Shown here one piece after another: positions 31,623 through 34,248 of a stretch of 34,248 nucleotides of DNA. Location: assembly GCA_002381695.1 (NCBI GenBank), contig DFXM01000051.1, positions 71,535-105,782 on the forward strand. Direction: 5' to 3'. Each line of letters opens with the position of its first letter. The stretch's first letter is position 1. The position numbers and the translations under genes were made by a program. The notes under the pieces are model-generated. The model saw nothing but the letters and a program-made list of their open reading frames with translations, was not told the origin of the DNA and searched no databases. Source of the stretch: Clostridium sp. UBA4108. Lineage in GTDB: Bacteria; Bacillota; Clostridia; Clostridiales; Clostridiaceae.

Positions 31623-31938
31623 TATGGTTAGACTATAAGAAGCTAATTAGGAAGGATCTATGAAACTCCTCCTCCATGATCTGTAATAAGAGTTAGAAAC
31701 ATGGATTTGATTTAGAAATTCTAATCCTTTGACCAGCTAAAATTTCCTAACGCTCGCATTCGACATCCTATCTCAGGCTCATTAGCTTGTCGTCCTGACA
31801 AGCTTACGAAAATTTTATCTACTCAAAGGAAGAATTTCTAAAATAAAATCCAAATAGTTTCTTCACTTCTTATTACAAATCATTACAGAGAATTTTCATA
31901 ATTATGGCATAGAAATACCTTTTTATGGTCTAACCATA
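31623..31938. repeat. ~316-bp imperfect inverted repeat element
   Basis: The ends match as inverted copies (TATGGTTAGAC at 31623, GTCTAACCATA ending at 31938, one mismatch). Inner blocks also match inverted: CTGTAATAAGA with TCTTATTACAAA, TTTAGAAATTCT with AGAATTTCTAAA, and TCCTTTGA with TCAAAGGA. The arms are about 130 bp and surround a centre with CTTGTC/GACAAG. No open frame is present. The form suggests a MITE-like or structured-RNA element. The remaining 31939-32075 holds only the serpin leader. Confidence 0.7.
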
Positions 31939-32075
31939 ATTTAGTCTAATTGCATAATGTAGAAGTTTTATTGAAACATATATAATATGTGGATTTTACA
32001 AATAGTTGAGGTGTATTACAAACTTTAACTTATTTTTAACGTATTACCATATATAAAGCGTTTAGGAGGGAGAAT

Positions 32076-33311
32076 ATGAGAGGTAAAAAGATAATATCTA
32101 TAACATTAAGTCTTATGCTAAGTTTTTCGCTAATGGCTTGTAATGAAATTTCAAGAGGTGATGAAGGAACTATAAAGTTAGATGAGACTAGTAAGAAAAT
32201 AGTTAATGGTAATAATAAATTTGCCTTTAACATGTTTAACGCATTAAGCAAGGAAGATAAAGGAGAAAATATATTTATATCTCCAATTTCTATCTCTACA
32301 GCTCTAACTATGGCCTATCAGGGAGCAGAGGGAAATACCAAAAAAGAGATGGAAAAGGTTTTAGGCTATGAGGGAATAGATATAAATGAAATAAATAAAA
32401 ATTACAAAGAGTTGATGAAGTATTCATCAAAAATAGACAAGAATGTAGACATAAAATTAGGTAATTCAATATGGATTAGAGAAGGAGAAAAAATAAAGAA
32501 AGAATTCATAGATGTAAATAAGAAATATTTTGATGCAGAAGTAAATGAGTTAGACTTTAATAAGAGTGCCTCTGCAGATGAGATAAATGGCTGGATAAGC
32601 AAACTTACTAATGGTAAGATAGAAAATATGATTGCACCGCCTATACCTTCAGATACAATAATGTATTTGATAAATGCAATATACTTTAAAGGAGATTGGC
32701 AAGAATCCTTTGATAAGAAACTTTCTTATGAAGGGGATTTTAAAACTAGTAGTGGAGAAATGGTGAAAACTAACTTTATGAAAAAAGAGTTTAATAAAAA
32801 AACTTACTATGGTGAAGGTGAAGACTTTAGAGTTGTAGAGCTTCCATATGGGGATGGTAAAATATCAATGTATGTAGTTTTACCGAGTGGGAATAAAACC
32901 CTAGAGGATTTAATGGATACTATGTCTACAGAAAAATGGCAGAAGATAAAAGCTTCCATAGGAAAAGATAAAGAGAGCGTAAACTTGGCTATACCTTCAT
33001 TCAAGTTTGAATATGGTACAAAAGAGCTTAACAGTGCATTAGCTAATTTAGGTATGAAAGAAGCATTTAGTAATAAAGCTAATTTTAATGGCATAAGAGA
33101 AGATGTATTCATTAGTCAAGTTATGCATAAGGCTACTATAGAAGTTAATGAAAAAGGAAGCGAGGCTACAGGGGCTACAGTAATAGGAATAGAAAAAACC
33201 TCCATACAAGAGCCAAAAGAGTTTATAGCTGATAGACCTTTTATGTTTATTATAGAAGATGATATAAGCGAAAATATAAGTTTTATTGGAAGTCTTAATA
33301 ATTTTAAATAG
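32076..33311 (+). CDS. serpin-family protease inhibitor, predicted lipoprotein
   Basis: The 411-residue product has a lipoprotein signal, MRGKKIISITLSLMLSFSLMAC (lipobox LMAC, Cys 22), so it is probably anchored on the outer face of the membrane. The serpin core is complete: NIFISPISISTALTMAYQGAEGNTKKEM (about 64-91), IYFKGDWQESFD, VVELPYGDGKISMYVVLP, and the C-terminal ADRPFMFIIEDD. The reactive loop hinge is intact (NEKGSEATGATV, about 358-369), with small residues at P14-P8 that allow insertion, so it should be inhibitory. Counting from the hinge glutamate places P1-P1' at Thr375-Ser376. TTTAGGAGGGAGAAT precedes the ATG. The target protease is unknown. Confidence 0.93.
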   Translation: MRGKKIISITLSLMLSFSLMACNEISRGDEGTIKLDETSKKIVNGNNKFAFNMFNALSKEDKGENIFISPISISTALTMAYQGAEGNTKKEMEKVLGYEGIDINEINKNYKELMKYSSKIDKNVDIKLGNSIWIREGEKIKKEFIDVNKKYFDAEVNELDFNKSASADEINGWISKLTNGKIENMIAPPIPSDTIMYLINAIYFKGDWQESFDKKLSYEGDFKTSSGEMVKTNFMKKEFNKKTYYGEGEDFRVVELPYGDGKISMYVVLPSGNKTLEDLMDTMSTEKWQKIKASIGKDKESVNLAIPSFKFEYGTKELNSALANLGMKEAFSNKANFNGIREDVFISQVMHKATIEVNEKGSEATGATVIGIEKTSIQEPKEFIADRPFMFIIEDDISENISFIGSLNNFK

Positions 33312-33382
33312 AGCTGATAGTCAAAATTGTTTTTGATTTTAGAACTATATATTTTAAATTGCTAAATTAACAATTTAAAAGG

Positions 33383-33406
33383 AACTCCCCATTGGGAGTT
33401 TTTTTT
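33383..33406 (+). terminator. terminator of the serpin gene
   Basis: AACTCCC (33383-33389) pairs with GGGAGTT (33394-33400) around a CATT loop and is followed by T6. A preceding A/T hairpin (TTAAATTG/CAATTTAA, about 33354-33378) lies between this and the stop codon. Confidence 0.85.
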
Positions 33407-33474
33407 AAGTAAATCTGTTATAATAATAAGGGAATAAATAAAGACTTATAACTTAGAAGTTAGAGGTGATTTTA

Positions 33475-34098
33475 TTGAATAAAGAAACTAGAAGAAAAAT
33501 TGTGGAAGTATTAGAGGAAACTTATAAAGGAGCTAAGTGTGGATTAGATTTTAATACACCCTTTGAACTTTTAATCTCGACTATACTTTCAGCTCAGTGT
33601 ACAGATGAACGAGTTAACCTAGTTACTAAAGAATTATATAAGGAATATAATACTCCGGAGAGTATTGCATCATTGACAGAAGAGGAATTGGGAGAAAAGA
33701 TAAGAAGCTGTGGTTTCTATAAAAATAAGAGTAAAAACATTTTAGGTGCCTGTAGAATGATACTTCATAAACATAAGGGGCAGGTTCCTAAAACTATGGA
33801 GGAACTTATAGAGCTTCCTGGAGTTGGAAGAAAAACGGCAAATGTAGTATTATCTAATGCTTTTGGAGTACCAGCTATTGCTGTAGATACTCATGTGTTC
33901 AGGGTTTCCAATAGAACAGGTCTTGCCAAGGGTAAAACTGTTGAGGAAGTTGAAGATAAGCTTATGAAAAATGTTCCAAAGAATATGTGGAGTGATACTC
34001 ATCATTACATAATATGGCATGGAAGAAAAATATGTAATGCAAGAAAACCTAAATGTGAAATTTGCCCACTAGCACCTTATTGCGAATACGTTAAATAA
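33475..34098 (+). CDS. nth: endonuclease III (DNA glycosylase/AP lyase)
   Basis: Nth removes oxidised pyrimidines and cuts abasic sites in base-excision repair. The likely start is TTG 33475, five bases after AGAGGTGAT, giving 207 residues; a GTG at 33466 overlaps that site. The helix-hairpin-helix ELPGVGRKTANVVL carries the catalytic Lys near 120, and AVDTHVFRVSNR the catalytic Asp near 138. The 4Fe-4S cysteines are at about 187, 194, 197 and 203 (C-x6-C-x2-C-x5-C). The stop codon and the preceding lysine codon form part of the palindrome that opens array C. Confidence 0.94.
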   Translation: MNKETRRKIVEVLEETYKGAKCGLDFNTPFELLISTILSAQCTDERVNLVTKELYKEYNTPESIASLTEEELGEKIRSCGFYKNKSKNILGACRMILHKHKGQVPKTMEELIELPGVGRKTANVVLSNAFGVPAIAVDTHVFRVSNRTGLAKGKTVEEVEDKLMKNVPKNMWSDTHHYIIWHGRKICNARKPKCEICPLAPYCEYVK

Positions 34099-34248
34099 AA
34101 TGTGAAGCATTTTATTTAGTGAATTGCGCTTTTAGCGCAGAGGGGTGACTTCGTCAGAGAGAAGGCTTTTGCCTAAGCAAAAGCCTCTTTCCGAACGTAG
34201 TGGGTAATTCTCTGCGAACAACGTTAGCAATTCTCTGTGAACGAAGTG
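34092..34248. repeat. modular palindrome array C (inverted, shortened copy of array B; runs off the window)
   Basis: The order is TAAATAAAATG tgaag CATTTTATTTA (34092-34118), linker AGTGAATT, GCGCT ttt AGCGC, a linker with AGAGG, TGAC ttc GTCA, GAGAGA, AGGCTTTTGC ctaa GCAAAAGCCT, then CCGAACGTAGTGGGT, AATTCTCT, GCGAACAACGTTAGC, AATTCTCT and GTGAACGAAGTG. This follows the reverse complement of array B module by module but skips three modules (those with GACC, ATGCC and GGC arms). The array continues beyond the end of the window. Confidence 0.9.

Overview
The window looks like a chromosomal segment of a Clostridium-type anaerobe (low-GC Firmicutes). It is very A+T-rich, nearly every gene has a strong AGGAGG-type ribosome binding site, and the content fits: an anaerobic (early cobalt insertion) cobalamin pathway, a Spo0E-like sporulation phosphatase, a selenium YedE module, D-serine dehydratase and threonine catabolism. 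No intact insertion sequence, prophage or CRISPR array is visible.

Layout. (1) 1-2.8 kb: a two-HD-domain HD-GYP protein on the minus strand, a CBS-CBS-ACT protein and a DUF3867-like protein. (2) 2.9-4.7 kb: a tRNA-Trp(CCA) followed by a gene-poor stretch. It holds several hairpin terminators, a 56-residue Spo0E-like gene, an unknown gene behind a LexA-type operator, and a small gene relic; it resembles a decayed insertion at the tRNA. (3) 4.7-6.3 kb: D-serine dehydratase convergent with a small GIY-YIG protein. (4) 6.56-16.28 kb: a cobalamin riboswitch and terminator, then cbiK-A-C-D-E-T-L-F-G-H-J. These genes carry sirohydrochlorin to cobyrinic acid a,c-diamide. Amidation and nucleotide-loop genes (cbiP, cbiB, cobU/S/T) are not in the window. 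(5) 16.3-18.1 kb: an array of small palindromes, a promoter with an attenuator-like leader RNA, a SAM-dependent methyltransferase and a GNAT acetyltransferase. (6) 18.1-21.7 kb: a truncated DUF3793-like relic beneath a Fur-like palindrome, a small membrane protein, and a selenium/sulfur module: a cysteine desulfurase-family protein divergent from yedE, a TusA-like yedF and a DUF3343 gene. (7) 21.9-24.7 kb: an FAD oxidoreductase, queG (a cobalamin-dependent enzyme) and plsC. (8) 25-28.5 kb: pepD and an OPT-family oligopeptide transporter, plausibly uptake plus hydrolysis of peptides. (9) 28.8-31.6 kb: an orphan PqqD-like protein, then kbl-tdh, which convert threonine to glycine and acetyl-CoA. 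(10) 31.6-34.2 kb: a ~316 bp imperfect inverted repeat, a serpin lipoprotein, endonuclease III, and another palindrome array running off the end.

The most unusual structure is a family of modular palindrome arrays at 13592-13691, 16281-16573 and 34092-34248. Short hairpins of differing sequence, nearly all with a 3-nt loop, alternate with a conserved ~8-nt linker (consensus AGNGAANT, or its reverse complement). The array at the window end is an inverted copy of the one at 16.3 kb with three whole modules missing. All three arrays begin at or within a gene's stop codon. I do not recognise them as a described repeat class. Other leads are the LexA-box gene, the attenuator leader, and the Fur-like 43-bp palindrome.
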